Source: Heligmosomoides polygyrus polygyrus
Taxonomy: Eukaryota > Nematoda > Chromadorea > Rhabditida > Heligmosomidae
DNA: 64,000 nt
Reading direction: 5' to 3'
Assembly: GCA_947396885.1 (NCBI GenBank)
Contig: OX377205.1
Span: 61,104,969 to 61,168,968, forward strand
Below the pieces are notes generated by a model. That model made no database searches, was not told the DNA's origin, and worked only from the letters and a program-made list of their open reading frames with translations. Positions 1 to 8,858 of the stretch are shown piece after piece (positions within the stretch are counted from its first letter, which is position 1; each line of letters opens with the position of its first letter). A program made the translations under genes and the position numbers.

Positions 1-480
1 ACGGCGGCAGAGTACGTTGTGCGATGTCGCGACAATAGATCTGACTTAGGCCTATGGTATGCTCCCGCGTCACTCCAGCGACGGGCGCGGGGCAACTGTC
101 AACGGCGCGCATTCGCTGCAGTGGCGGACGGCGCAGTGGGGTGCGGTTGTCAGTTGACGCGTCATCGCTCCCGCGATGCGTCGCAAGGGGGTGTTAGGCC
201 GGGGGCATACTTCCATCGCCGCGATCCTATCGCGGCCCTCAGTTTATAGTCATTTCGCCGCGCGCGGCGGAATATCCAAAGAAAACTCCCGCGCGGCGGC
301 CGCAGCAGTGGCGGCCGGTATGCGCGATGGCTTGCAGGGTCCGTCGCAGGCATGGCATACTTCATCGCGCCGCGCGCGGTGTTTAGCGCTGGTCCTGGGT
401 GGATCGCCGTCGCACTCCCTTGCAGAGCGATGGGCGATGCGACGAGCACTCGGGACACGTCGCATGCCCTTCTATTTGTC
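1..480. repeat. GC-rich foldback-like repeat region
   Basis: This stretch is very rich in CG and in short inverted repeats built from GCGCGC, TCGCGAC and CCGCGATCG-like words. At 47-69 it carries a motif combining AGGCCTATGG with TATGCTCCCGCG. A related motif recurs inverted at 1974-1996, and looser versions occur near 195-215 and 1088-1135. Open frames of 70-120 codons exist on both strands, but their composition follows the GC-rich repeats and none resembles a known protein. It is best read as remnants of a palindromic transposable-element family. Confidence 0.4.
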
Positions 481-536
481 TTTTTATAGTTTAAGTCGCA
501 GTTTTCGAAGGTTTGTGCTGATTTCTAGGTTGGTGT

Positions 537-658
537 CCTCCTCCTAGTGCGAATCCAGGAGGAATGTTTGAGGTGAGTGTTTTATTTGATTGAGTTGCCG
601 TGGATTCGTGCTAGGGGAGGGTGCTGCCCGATTTTCGATTGTTTTGCTCCCATTTTCT
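537..658 (+). repeat. Direct duplication, copy 1 (122 bp)
   Basis: Bases 537-658 recur almost exactly at 709-831, 172 bp downstream. The only differences I see are a T/C change and one extra G. Each copy is itself a foldback: the left end reads CCTCCTAGTGCGAATCC and the right end carries its near reverse complement, GGATTCGTGCTAGGGGAGG. This suggests a small hairpin element of the MITE type rather than a gene. Confidence 0.75.
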
Positions 659-708
659 GATTTCTTCATGTTTTCCTCGTTCACATTCGTAGGGGCAGCA
701 CAGGGCAC

Positions 709-831
709 CCTCCTCCTAGTGCGAATCCAGGAGGAATGTTTGAGGTGAGTGTTTTATTTGATTGAGCTGCCGTGGATTCGTGCTAGGGGGAGGGTGCTGC
801 CCGATTTTCGATTGTTTTGCTCCCATTTTCT
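709..831 (+). repeat. Direct duplication, copy 2 (123 bp)
   Basis: Second copy of the 537-658 unit. The bases just before it (695-708, GGGGCAGCACAGGG) are also complementary to the GGGTGCTGCCC at its right end, so the inverted arms extend outward here. The full hairpin is therefore longer around copy 2 than around copy 1. Confidence 0.75.
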
Positions 832-834
832 TCT

Positions 835-902
835 ATATCTTCAGCTCTGAATCGGCAATTAAACAAAAATATCTTCAGCTCTGAATCGGCAATTAAACAG
901 AG
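835..902 (+). repeat. 34-bp tandem duplication
   Basis: A unit starting ATATCTTCAGCTCTGAATCG occurs at 835 and again at 869, a period of 34 bp, followed by AT-rich sequence. Local duplication with no coding interpretation. Confidence 0.8.
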
Positions 903-979
903 AGGAGAGCAACGAAAACGAAAAAGATTTGGGGGAGCAACAAAAGTCATCGAGAACGCTGCCTCGATTGTGCATTATT

Positions 980-1200
980 ACGTTTGGTACGCAATACTGC
1001 GTACCGACGATCGCGCGCTGCCATACTGTCGCGTCGCTCTGCAAACCCCATCGCCGCGATGGAATCGCGGCGACGGGAAGTATGCACGAGGCCTTATACC
1101 TCCGCGTCGCGGGAGTGAAACATACTCCCGTGCAACGGGTAGCGATGGTCGCGGAGGGGAAGCGCTTGTCGTGCCCTATTCTATGCACTTTCGCTCTCTT
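980..1200. repeat. GC-rich inverted-repeat segment
   Basis: It contains a short perfect hairpin around 987-1004 (GGTACGCA and TGCGTACC arms), a CCGCGATGG/ATCGCGG hairpin near 1055-1075, and a TATACCTCCGCGTCGCGGGA stretch near 1095-1115. The vocabulary matches 1-480 and 1890-2015, so I regard it as another member of the same foldback family. Confidence 0.35.
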
Positions 1201-1703
1201 ATTTCGACACTTCCTTGGTTCGTGACCATACAACAGCAATTTCAACACACGTCTGGTGATGTTGGGTGGTCATATGATTTCTCTGTTGTTCTCCTCGTAG
1301 GGTTTTCGTCGTGGCTAGACTCATTTTGGGGCTTTTTTCGACGACTTGAACAGCTAGTTTTTTGAGGAGATATTTTTCTAGGCCGTTTTTTCCCACTTTT
1401 GTGCCGATCCTAGCATTTTTTCGCCTCTGAACTTCCTTGCCGGCACCGAAATCTACATTTCTGTGCCGTGCAAGTCACAGGGAGGTTCCGTTGACATATC
1501 CGGCACAGAAGTGTGCCAATTGAACGCTGATTTTTTCGAAGTTATGTTTTTCTAGCGGGGTTTTTCGCGTCCTCGCTGACTGCAGTATTTCTTTTGATTC
1601 TCAGGTTCCACATAGGCATGAAGACGCACAGTTTTGCGCTTGTCAGGTCATTAGAGGGTTATCGTGATGTTTTGAACTCGGTTTTTCGCGTCCGCGCATT
1701 TCT
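1201..1703. other. No gene recognised
   Basis: AT-moderate sequence with T-rich runs. A weak inverted relation exists between the TTTCTGTGCCG near 1459-1470 and the CCGGCACAGAAG near 1499-1511. I see no protein homology, RNA gene or clear repeat. Confidence 0.5.
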
Positions 1704-1763
1704 AAGAGTACTGCGTTTCATTTCGCTCCAAACAAGAGTACTGCGTTTAATTTAGCTCCAACA
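1704..1763 (+). repeat. 30-bp tandem duplication
   Basis: A unit beginning AAGAGTACTGCGTTT occurs at 1704 and 1734 with only a few differences. Two copies only. Confidence 0.75.
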
Positions 1764-1889
1764 ATTAAGACTTATGAGAAGTGCGCGTCCACACTTCTAT
1801 ATGAAAAGGGACCACAAGTCGTAGGCATGCTGGTTCAGTTGATTCGCTAAAATTCTGCAAAAGTCTCCGTCTGTAGAACTGCGCGGACT

Positions 1890-2015
1890 ATGTCAGCCTC
1901 AGCGATGGCGACGGCTCGCGACGCGCATCGCGAGCCGTCGCATCGCTGTGCATTCCCGCGTCGCTGCAGCGAACGGGAGTATACCATAGGCCTTAGTCGC
2001 AACTCCGTAGACTGC
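1890..2015. repeat. Hairpin plus foldback-family terminus
   Basis: Bases 1900-1948 form a long hairpin. The arms GCGACGGCTCGCGA and TCGCGAGCCGTCGC are perfect complements around a CGCGCA loop, flanked by CAGCGATG/CATCGCTG. About 25 bases further on (1974-1996) lies the inverted form of the AGGCCTATGGTATACTCCCG motif seen at 47-69. Hairpin and terminal motif together suggest a palindromic non-autonomous element. Confidence 0.55.
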
Positions 2016-2320
2016 ATTGCATTGCAGAACGGTCGGGACCTTAGTCGATCCCGTCAGAAATCGTTTTCCTTCTTCTCTTATGGTGTTAGGTTATTTTCCA
2101 TCTTATTGTTTCTTCACTACCCTGGAGTCCCTTCCCTTGCCTAGATCTGTGCTCTCCTCCGCTGACGCGTGTTAAAATTGCCTACATTCTGGAGTTCCCT
2201 CCCTTGTCGAATTAGAAAGCACATAAGACGCGGATCTATAATCGAAACGAAGAGATAAAGCTGCATTTACATTCACTGTAGCTGCTCGCCGCGCCTGCCC
2301 GCCGCGCCATGCTGCGGTGA
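2016..2320. other. No gene recognised
   Basis: Mixed sequence with T-rich runs and GCCGCGCC-rich text before the poly-C tract. No homology or RNA structure recognised. Confidence 0.4.
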
Positions 2321-2346
2321 CCCCTCCCCCCACCCCCCCCCCCCCC
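2321..2346 (+). repeat. Poly-C tract
   Basis: Twenty-six bases that are all C apart from one T and one A, ending in a run of about 14 C. On the other strand this is a G-run. Length is likely to be polymorphic or uncertain in assembly. Confidence 0.9.
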
Positions 2347-2673
2347 AGACCCTATTTGCGCCTTGTTCCATTCACTAAATGTTGTCGTTGTCAAGCCGCT
2401 AAAACAAAATGTTCTCTCGAGTCCTTCGCAATGCCAAACTCGGCGGGCGCCAAAACTCAGGCGGAGCCTTGAAATGAGGGCGTAGAGCAGCGCTGCTCCT
2501 CATTTTCGCCGTCCTACTCCTTCACACTCCATTCTTAGGGGCAGCAGGCGACAAAAGGGCAGTGCAGCGAATTGGCACTTTTTCCAGTCGCGACCTACTG
2601 CCTTACCTCTTTCCCCGTTGGGAGATTAGAGACGGGGCTATCGCCTTACCACAAAAATGTGTGCAGGGCTTTA
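2347..2673. other. No gene; one palindrome
   Basis: No coding signal recognised. A palindrome at about 2474-2507 has the perfect core GAGCAGCGCTGCTC, flanked by AAATGAG and CTCATTT arms with a few unpaired bases on the left. Confidence 0.5.
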
Positions 2674-2745
2674 CAAAGGGTCTCAAAAGCGTATGTCTGA
2701 ATAGGAGAAGCGAGTCATATAGGAAAACCTCCACCATTTAATTAG
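2674..2745 (+). mobile_element. Lone Tc5-like terminal repeat remnant
   Basis: Starting with CAAAGGGTCT, this stretch parallels the outer terminal inverted repeat of the transposon at 7475-8855. Both contain GCGTATGTCTGAA, AGCGAGT(T/C)ATATAGG and CCTC plus A/T-rich text in the same order and spacing. The three bases before it are TTA, compatible with the TNA duplication of the Tc4/Tc5 group. I could not find the opposite end nearby, so this is a solo or truncated end. Confidence 0.6.
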
Positions 2746-2930
2746 TATGGAAGTATGTCAACCTGGCACTCAAAAAAGTATAACAACATGCGCTACCTTG
2801 ATCTGAAGAATGGCAGAATAGGAATCGTTTCCTTGGGCCTGTTCATAATTCGTGACAAGAGCGATTCGTCGCCCGTGTAAAACATGCATATCGATTAAAG
2901 CCGAGTGCGCGTCGTCGAAAAGTGTTCGTA
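2746..2930. other. No gene recognised
   Basis: AT-rich sequence between the transposon-end remnant and the foldback element. Nothing recognisable. Confidence 0.4.
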
Positions 2931-3256
2931 GGCCCCTGTTATACTCCCGCGGGAGCTTCCGCGGATGGGCGGAAATCGCGTCGGGACCCCGCGCCGGGCC
3001 ACTCGTCGCGGCCCGCCACGCCCGCCGTCCGCGGATCGCCGTCGACAGACGACGAGAGGGGTGTTATATTCCCGCCCGCGGGAGGGCAGCTGTCCGCGGT
3101 GCACTGCACCGCGGACAGCTGTCGTCCCGCGGAGTTCGGCGCGGGAAACGCACTCCGATGCGAAGCTAGCGGCCCCGGAACGACGACGACCCTCCGCGGT
3201 GCACCGTCCGTCCGCGGACGTCCCGCGGAAGCTCCCGCGGGAGTATAACAGGGGCC
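2931..3256. mobile_element. GC-rich foldback element with 34-bp perfect terminal inverted repeats
   Basis: The first 34 bases (2931-2964, beginning GGCCCCTGTTATACTCCCGC) are the exact reverse complement of the last 34 (3223-3256). The interior is also palindromic: 3087-3103 pairs with 3105-3121 over 17 bases around a single C, and many CCGCGG words lie between. At 326 bp with no protein, this fits a MITE or foldback element. A target duplication is not clear, since the flanks are GTA on the left and ATA on the right. The TATACTCCCG core of the termini is shared with the motif at 47-69 and 1974-1996, so the foldback pieces in 1-3.3 kb may be one family. Confidence 0.75.
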
Positions 3257-3799
3257 ATACCCGGGCGTCGGCGCTGTCGCTCCAGTCGCTCTTGTCGCCT
3301 GTTCATACTGCTGGTCTTGCGCACGTCAGGCGCAGTGCGCTCTTGTTGCTCTCGCCGCTCGTGGAAAACATGCTTATCGATTAAGACCGAGCGCTGCTGC
3401 ATGAAAAGGACCCTTCGAACACTAGTGTTATATGGTGCAATTACGTACTCCATATGACGAATTTCGGGCTCTTTACGCGACGCTACCGATAATATCCCAC
3501 GGATCTCCTTCGATAGAGAGCCTTCGGGCTCTCTTGTTAACAGGGATCTCGGGCCGCTTGTCGCAGGGCCACGTGGCGCGTCCCCGGGTGGTGGATAGGG
3601 GAATTAAGCGCGAACCAAATGCGACCGTGTACTGCCCAGAGACGCAGGTGGGATGCAGGGGATGGACTCCTTGCTCCTGCTGTGTCGGGTCGACGCGTTC
3701 TTTGTGCATGGGAGCGGCATGTTCATGCACAGTTTGCGTGGATGTGTTCGCGCCTGTGCGGATTGTAACGGTGTCGGCTCGGCCAAAAGCTAGCACTCG
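3257..3799. other. No gene recognised
   Basis: Open frames of about 110-120 codons lie on both strands at 3432-3803, but neither shows a recognisable domain, signal or compositional evidence of coding. A small hairpin, GAGAGCC TTCG GGCTCTC, lies near 3519-3536. Confidence 0.4.
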
Positions 3800-4092
3800 G
3801 TAGACTGGGAGTACATCGTAAGGCGATTCGAGGCCGCCTTAAGTCTCGCCCCGTCCCTTCGGGCAGTCTAGCTGGCTGCTCGGAGTTCTTCGCCCGCACG
3901 ACAGAGCCCGACTAGCTACCCGTGTGTATTCCAGTCAAAAACAGCAGCAGTAAAGGGCCTCATTCCCCTGACCCCGAAAGAGCCCCCATTTCTGCACGAT
4001 GGGAAGGAGGAGTACGGAGAGGCTGCTAAAATCTCAGGGCCTAACCAGGCTGTGCAAATTGAGAAGGACTAGGATGACGATCTGTACACGCC

Positions 4093-5067
4093 CGCACGCT
4101 TGCATCGGAAGCATCCGTCGAGGACCTGATGATGTAAGCCAGGAAGATCAAGTACGACGCCATCGGACTGACCGAGACGAGAAGACACCACCCCCTACAC
4201 GCCGCCTACGACACCGGAGAAGAACTGTTCCTCGGAACATGCGACAGCAGGGGAGTAGGCGGCGTTGGTGTCCTCGTCAACACGCTCTTGGCCATGAACA
4301 TCGATTCGTACGAGTCTCTGACAACCCGAATCGGACGTCTGCGACTGAAGCGATGTGGTTCCGTGCCAGCTTTGACTGTATTCGACAGCTTATAGCTTTG
4401 ACTGTATGCCCCAACATCCGACTACGACGACGAAGAGGTCGAAGCCTTCTACGTGGAGGTGGAGAAGTTCTATAAGGAAGATCATACCTTCCACAAGGTG
4501 ATCGTCGGCGACTTCAACGCCAAGATCGGACCGCGAAGGTCGCCGGAAGAACTTCACATCGGAACCCACGGTTTGGAGTGGAACGAGCAAGGTGAAATGC
4601 TGTCTGAGTTTATCATGTCGACCAAGACCATCCATGAAAACTCACAGTTCCAGAAGCCTCCCTCTCTACGATGGACCTGGGAATCTCCCGGTAGCCAGTT
4701 CCACAACGAGATCGACCACATCATTTTCAATCGCAAGTATTGCCTGACCGACGTTTCCGTTGACCCCAAGTTCTACACGGGATCGGACCACCGCCTCCTT
4801 CGCGCAAGGTTCCGCTTTTCGCGTCAAGGAGGGAAGGCTGTGAAGTTCAAGAAGAGGAGTCTCAGAACGACGAAAATCAACTGGGACCTTTACTCCTCTC
4901 TTGCCGGCCTTTGGGAAGATACCGTTATGGACAACATCGACGAGGAATACGACCACTTCGTGCACCATCTCCGCGATAGTACTAAGGGAGCCGAGAGCTT
5001 GAAGACCACCAAGAGACGCCTGTCTCCGGAAACTCTCGAGCTGATACGCCAGCGTGGAGCAGCATGA
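4093..5067 (+). pseudogene. RTE endonuclease domain (inactivated)
   Basis: In life this domain nicks genomic DNA to prime reverse transcription. In the frame of base 4093 the family motifs appear in order: a GLTETRR-like motif at about 4165 carrying the catalytic glutamate, GVGGVGVLVN at about 4249, GDFNAKIG at 4507, an RWTWESP motif at about 4669, NEIDHI at about 4705, and GSDHRLLRARF at about 4780 with the SDH catalytic triad residues. Stop codons interrupt at 4135 and 4393 and the domain region closes at the stop at 5065-5067. All lie in one frame, so the lesions here are point mutations. A 14-base segment (AGCTTTGACTGTAT) is repeated at 4368 and 4394, a local duplication next to the second stop. 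The stretch 4453-5067 stays open for about 200 codons. Confidence 0.85.
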
Positions 5068-6920
5068 GCGTCAGGCAACTACCAACTGACGTCCGAGCTT
5101 GCGAAGCTATGCAGAGCGGCGATAAAAGAGGATCTTAAGGAGAGAAGGGCGGAATTGTTGGCTGAAGCTGCAGAGGCAGGTTTGAGCATCCGCAATGCCC
5201 GCCGGAACTTCGCCAACTTCAAGACCAAGATGACCGCTCTCCGACATCCTGACGGAACCGTCACCTTTTCCCGAAGAACCATGGAGAAGGTCATCCACGA
5301 CTTCTACTCCGATCTCTTCGATAACCACGTCCACCTGCCCCCACGCCATCTTCCGCAGGATGGATACGTCGTCCCCTCTGTTTTCCCTTCCGAGATCCGA
5401 CACGCCATCTCGTCGGTGAAGAAACGTACAGCACCCGGCCCCGACAGGATCAGACCCGAACAACTGAACAACCTCCCGCCAGCGCTCATCAACACCCTGG
5501 CGCGGCTCTTCTCGCGCTACTTGTTGGAATGCAGGGTTTCATCTCAGTAGATGACCAGCAGTACCGTCTTGCTGTATAAGAAGGGAGACGTGCACGACAT
5601 TGACAACTATCGCCCGATCGGCCTGCTGTCCGTAGTCTACAAGCTGTTCACTCGAGTGATCTGAATAGGATTAGCAGAACGCTGGACGAAGGACAGCCAT
5701 GCGAGCAAGCAGGATTTCGGATAGGATTCAGCAGGATTGGCCACATACACACCATTACGAAGCTCACCGAAGTGTCGCGAGAGTACAAGCTGCCGCTGTG
5801 CCTTACGTTCGTCGACCTGAAGAAGGCATTCGACTCCGTCGAAATTGAAGCGGTCATCGACGCCCTGCTCACTCAGGGTGTTCCTATTCAGTACATCGGA
5901 GTCCTTCGAGAGCTGTACAGTGGGTTCACGACCAAGATCTCACCATTCTACAACGACGTCGTCATCGACGTAAAGAGGGTGTTCTGCAGGGGGATATCAT
6001 ATCCCCGAAGCTCTTCAGCGCCACACTCGAAAACGTCATGCGCGAACTAGAATGTGAAGACATGGGAGTGAAGGTCGACGGCCGGCAACTGCACCGTCTT
6101 CGCTTCGCTGACGACATCGTGCTCATAACGCCGATCATCAGCCAGGCGGAGCGAATGCTGGCCGACTTCGTCCGTGTATGTAGGAACGTCGGACTGCAGC
6201 TGAATCTTACGAAGACGATGTTCATGAGGAACGGACAAGCTTCTGATGCCCCATTCTCGCACAACGGAACGAACTCTCCAAATGCTCCAGCTACGTATAT
6301 CTGGGTCGCGAAGTCAATATGGCCAACGACCTAGCGCCGGAGCTGAGCAGGAGGAAACGAGCGGCTTGGGGAGCTTTCAAGAGCGTCGAAGAAGCCGTGA
6401 AGAAGACGAAGAACGTCCGACTCCGTGCCCACCTATTTGACTCCACTGCTCTTCCTGCCCTAACATACGCCTCAGAGACCTGGGCCATACGAAAGCAGGA
6501 TGCACACGCGATAAGCGTCGCGCAGCGCGGAATCGAGAGTGACACGGAGTGCCACGACTCACGCAAGTGAGAGAAGGCCTCCGGAGTTCCGAGCTTCACT
6601 GACGTTCGAAGATCAGAGACGCTGTCGCGTTGGCCAAGTTGTCGAAAATTAGGTGAGCCGGCCACGTAATGCGCTTCGCAGACACCCGCTGGACGAGCGC
6701 CGTCATCGACTGGATTCCGCGGGATGTCAAGAGAACACCAGGACGCCCATCAACGCGTTGGTTGGACTTCTTCGTGAAAGCCCTGAACGACCGCTATGAC
6801 GCTCTTCGTGTCCCTCGAGCGAGAATGATCCATTGGAGCACTCTGGCACGCGACAGCGACGAATGGAGACGCTGCTGGCGCCCGCTCGAGCAAGTCGATG
6901 GTCAGCGGGACGACAGGTAA
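5068..6920 (+). pseudogene. RTE reverse transcriptase and C-terminal domain (inactivated)
   Basis: The enzyme would copy element RNA into DNA at the nicked target. Recognisable pieces in order are APGPDRIRPE (about 5431), LLYKKGD and [17 protein letters not shown] (about 5569-5655), the palm motif FVDLKKAFDSV (about 5808, first catalytic aspartate), a GDIISPKLF motif (about 5990), RFADDIVLI at about 6101 (the FADD form of the YxDD catalytic box), YLGREVN (about 6298), TYASETW (about 6464) and a C-terminal region rich in Arg and Trp ending at 6920. The reading frame shifts near 5661, 5979, 6275 and 6540, and a stop lies at 5548. Several shifts look like single-base losses, because the expected next motif resumes at once in another frame. 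It is certainly non-functional, but all key catalytic aspartates are still encoded. Confidence 0.85.
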
Positions 6921-6929
6921 TACAGGTGA

Positions 6930-7474
6930 GCGATAATATCGGAAAGGCTGATGGAAGCTTCACAAAATCACTTGAAGAGCGCCTCCAACGATATAAGGAA
7001 TTCTTCTAGACAATGTACAATCTCGCTACACCAGGAGGCCCTCAAGCTGCACCACCATCGGTCCTTATACCAGAGACAGTCGCATCGGAGACTAAGCCTA
7101 CCAGAGAAGAGGTTGCTGAAGCTATCAATCTGCTACGAAACAACAACGCTGCTAGAGTTGATGGTGTGACGGCTGAAGCGTCGAAGGCTGGCGTAGAAGT
7201 ACTGGTCAACCGTTTACATTCTCTGCTGTAATTAATTTGGAGAACGAAAAAAATTCCGGCGGCATGAAAACAGGCTATCGTCGTGCCAGTTCTGAAAAAA
7301 GGAGACGGCTGTGACTGCAAAAACTACCGCGGTATAAGCTTCCTTCTATAACGGGAAAGGTGTTCACTAGAGTACTTTAAGCAAAGCTGCAGAAACAACA
7401 TGAATGTACTGCAAGGGAGAAACAAGCTGGCTTCCGTCCAGGAAAAGGCTGCTGCGCGCAGATTTTTGCCCTCA
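6930..7474 (+). pseudogene. Second non-LTR reverse transcriptase, 5' part
   Basis: A different retrotransposon family begins immediately after the RTE element. Readable pieces are a linker frame from about 6934 (stop at 7000), then at 7013-7231 PSVLIPETVASETKPTREEV and an EAINLLRNNNAARVDGVTAE segment, which is the N-terminal reverse transcriptase motif. A VPVLKKGD / NYRGISFL motif follows near 7270-7340 in other frames, then EKQAGFRPGKGC near 7408-7452. Stops and shifts interrupt between these, so it is a pseudogene. No endonuclease precedes it, so this copy is 5'-truncated, or its upstream part was displaced by the RTE element. The reading resumes at 8856 after the transposon at 7475-8855. 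Confidence 0.8.
7472..7474 (+). repeat. Target-site duplication TCA, left
   Basis: TCA directly before the transposon start. With its partner at 8856-8858 it marks the insertion. Joining the flanks with one copy restores CCCTCAGACAG, where the reverse transcriptase reading continues sensibly. Confidence 0.8.
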
Positions 7475-8855
7475 CAAGGGAAGGGTCTGGAGCGTATGTC
7501 TGAACGAGGGGAGCGAGTTATATAGGGAGAATCCTCATCCCTCAATTGGTTTGAAAATCTGCTTATTTATGCCAAGTCGTTAAACCCAAGGAGTAGAGGG
7601 TCACAATGGGATACGGCGCAGCACGCGTTTGAGGATCTTGTACGCCCGCGATGCTTCTGCAGCCAGTGGCTTAATGGCGCAGGTGAGTAGAGGGTTGACT
7701 CATGCGAGAGAGGGCGGGGGTTTGGCTCCTCTGCGTTGCTGCACTTTTGCATTTCAACTGATTGGTAGAGACTTGGGGATTCTAACGTTTATACCATTTT
7801 CAGACGTGTTCTGCGCACTTTTCCAGCGGTACGTTGTGGTATTCAACATGGTAATGTGTAAATGTCCCAACACTAGTGATACACAGGTACAAAGTGCATG
7901 AAGCACTACTGGGCACCTTACGGTTAGAGTATAAAGGCTACAGGCTCCTCATAGTCTGTTTTCACACGTGAACCAAAGGTCTCGGGGAAAACCATCCTGC
8001 TCGGATTTTCAAAGGAGACCATGTTACGTCGGAGGTGGTTTAAATGAAAAATGAGGTGTGCGGATCCCGCAAATTAAGCTAAACGGCGTCGATACACTCT
8101 TTCTTTATGTCTGCCTGTCACCAGGAAATCAGAGGTCTGATGAAGGTTTTCTAGAACCTGGCACCAACAACGTCCGCCGACGGTCGAGTGGTGATCCATC
8201 TGCTCACGCTGAAGTGTGACACACCTTTAGACAAGAATCTTTGAGGGAAGAAATGAAGCTGGCCGAACGGTTGGCCAGCATACTCAAGGACTTCGAAGCA
8301 CATCAACTTGAAGTTGACGAAGACGAACAGCTGGAAGTGGTGGAAGAAGAAGAGGAAGATTGGGATCCGCAAGATGAACTGATGGACGTGGAGAGGCAGG
8401 GGGCCTATGATAACGTTTTCGGGTGGAACTCTTGTTTCGGAGGAAAGGGTACGTCTTCAATTGGATTTCGGTTGCGTGCTCATAACCAAGGAGGAAGACG
8501 CCGCGATTCACTACACAGGCATTTTGCACCCGTGTATCACTGGTGCTGAACATTTATCACCATGTTGAATGCAGCGTACAGCTGGGAAAATGCGCAGAAA
8601 ACGTCTGAAAATGGTATAGACGTCAGAATCCCCCAAATCTCAACCAATCAGTTGAAATGCAAAAATGCAGCAGCGCAGAGGAACCAAACCCCTGACCTCC
8701 CTCGCACGAGTCAACGCTCTACACACCTGCGCTCCGAGCTACTGGCTACAGACGCATCGCGGGCGTACAAACCCAACCAAACCAATTGAGGGGTGAGGAT
8801 TCTCCCTATATGACTCGCTCCCCCGTTCAGACATATGCTTGAGACCTTTCCCTTG
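7475..8855. mobile_element. Tc5-like DNA transposon with long inverted repeats, no transposase
   Basis: A 1381-bp element interrupts the reverse transcriptase between its motifs. The ends read CAAGGGAAGGGTCT and, on the opposite strand, CAAGGGAAAGGTCT. They continue as long, imperfect terminal inverted repeats: roughly 7475-7905 pairs with about 8510-8855, including matching TTTTGCATTTCAACTGATTGG and ATACCATTTTCAGACG blocks. The left arm carries about 80 extra bases near 7553-7633. The trinucleotide TCA is duplicated at 7472-7474 and 8856-8858, and the empty site reads CTCAG. A TNA duplication within CTNAG is the known signature of the Tc4 and Tc5 families of C. elegans, and arms of several hundred bases are also typical of Tc5. 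The centre (7906-8510) has no recognisable transposase, so this is a non-autonomous or deleted copy. Confidence 0.85.
8253..8549 (+). other. Acidic open frame inside the Tc5-like element (98 codons)
   Basis: Starting at the ATG at 8253, this frame encodes a short helical-looking segment (KLAERLASILKDFEAHQLEV) followed by a very acidic tract (EVVEEEEEDWDPQDE), then runs into the right terminal inverted repeat, where its sequence is set by the repeat. The frame is closed a short way upstream, so any real protein would need an upstream exon. It could be a remnant of a transposase acidic region, since pogo-group transposases often end in acidic tracts, or a captured host exon. I do not recognise it and a coding role is unproven. 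Confidence 0.25.
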
Positions 8856-8858
8856 TCA
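8856..8858 (+). repeat. Target-site duplication TCA, right
   Basis: Partner of the copy at 7472-7474, directly after the transposon's terminal CCCTTG. Confidence 0.8.

Larger units (their letters stand above)
3800..6929 (+). mobile_element. RTE-type non-LTR retrotransposon, nearly full length, inactivated
   Basis: A plus-strand element with the RTE order: apurinic/apyrimidinic-type endonuclease, linker, reverse transcriptase and a short C-terminal domain, all expected as one long reading frame. The protein runs from roughly 4090 to the stop at 6918-6920. The leader (about 3800-4090) is inferred because sequence from about 3924 to 4067 also reads as an open, protein-like frame just before the endonuclease. 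The 3' end is set by the start of a different retrotransposon at about 6930. The copy has nonsense changes at 4135, 4393, 5065 and 5548 and frameshifts near 5661, 5979, 6275 and 6540, so it cannot make a protein. The 5' boundary is uncertain by a few hundred bases; no target duplication was found. Confidence 0.85.

Noticed and set aside
3432..3803. 123-codon plus-strand gene
   Set aside because: An equally long frame lies opposite on the minus strand, and no homology or domain is recognisable in either.
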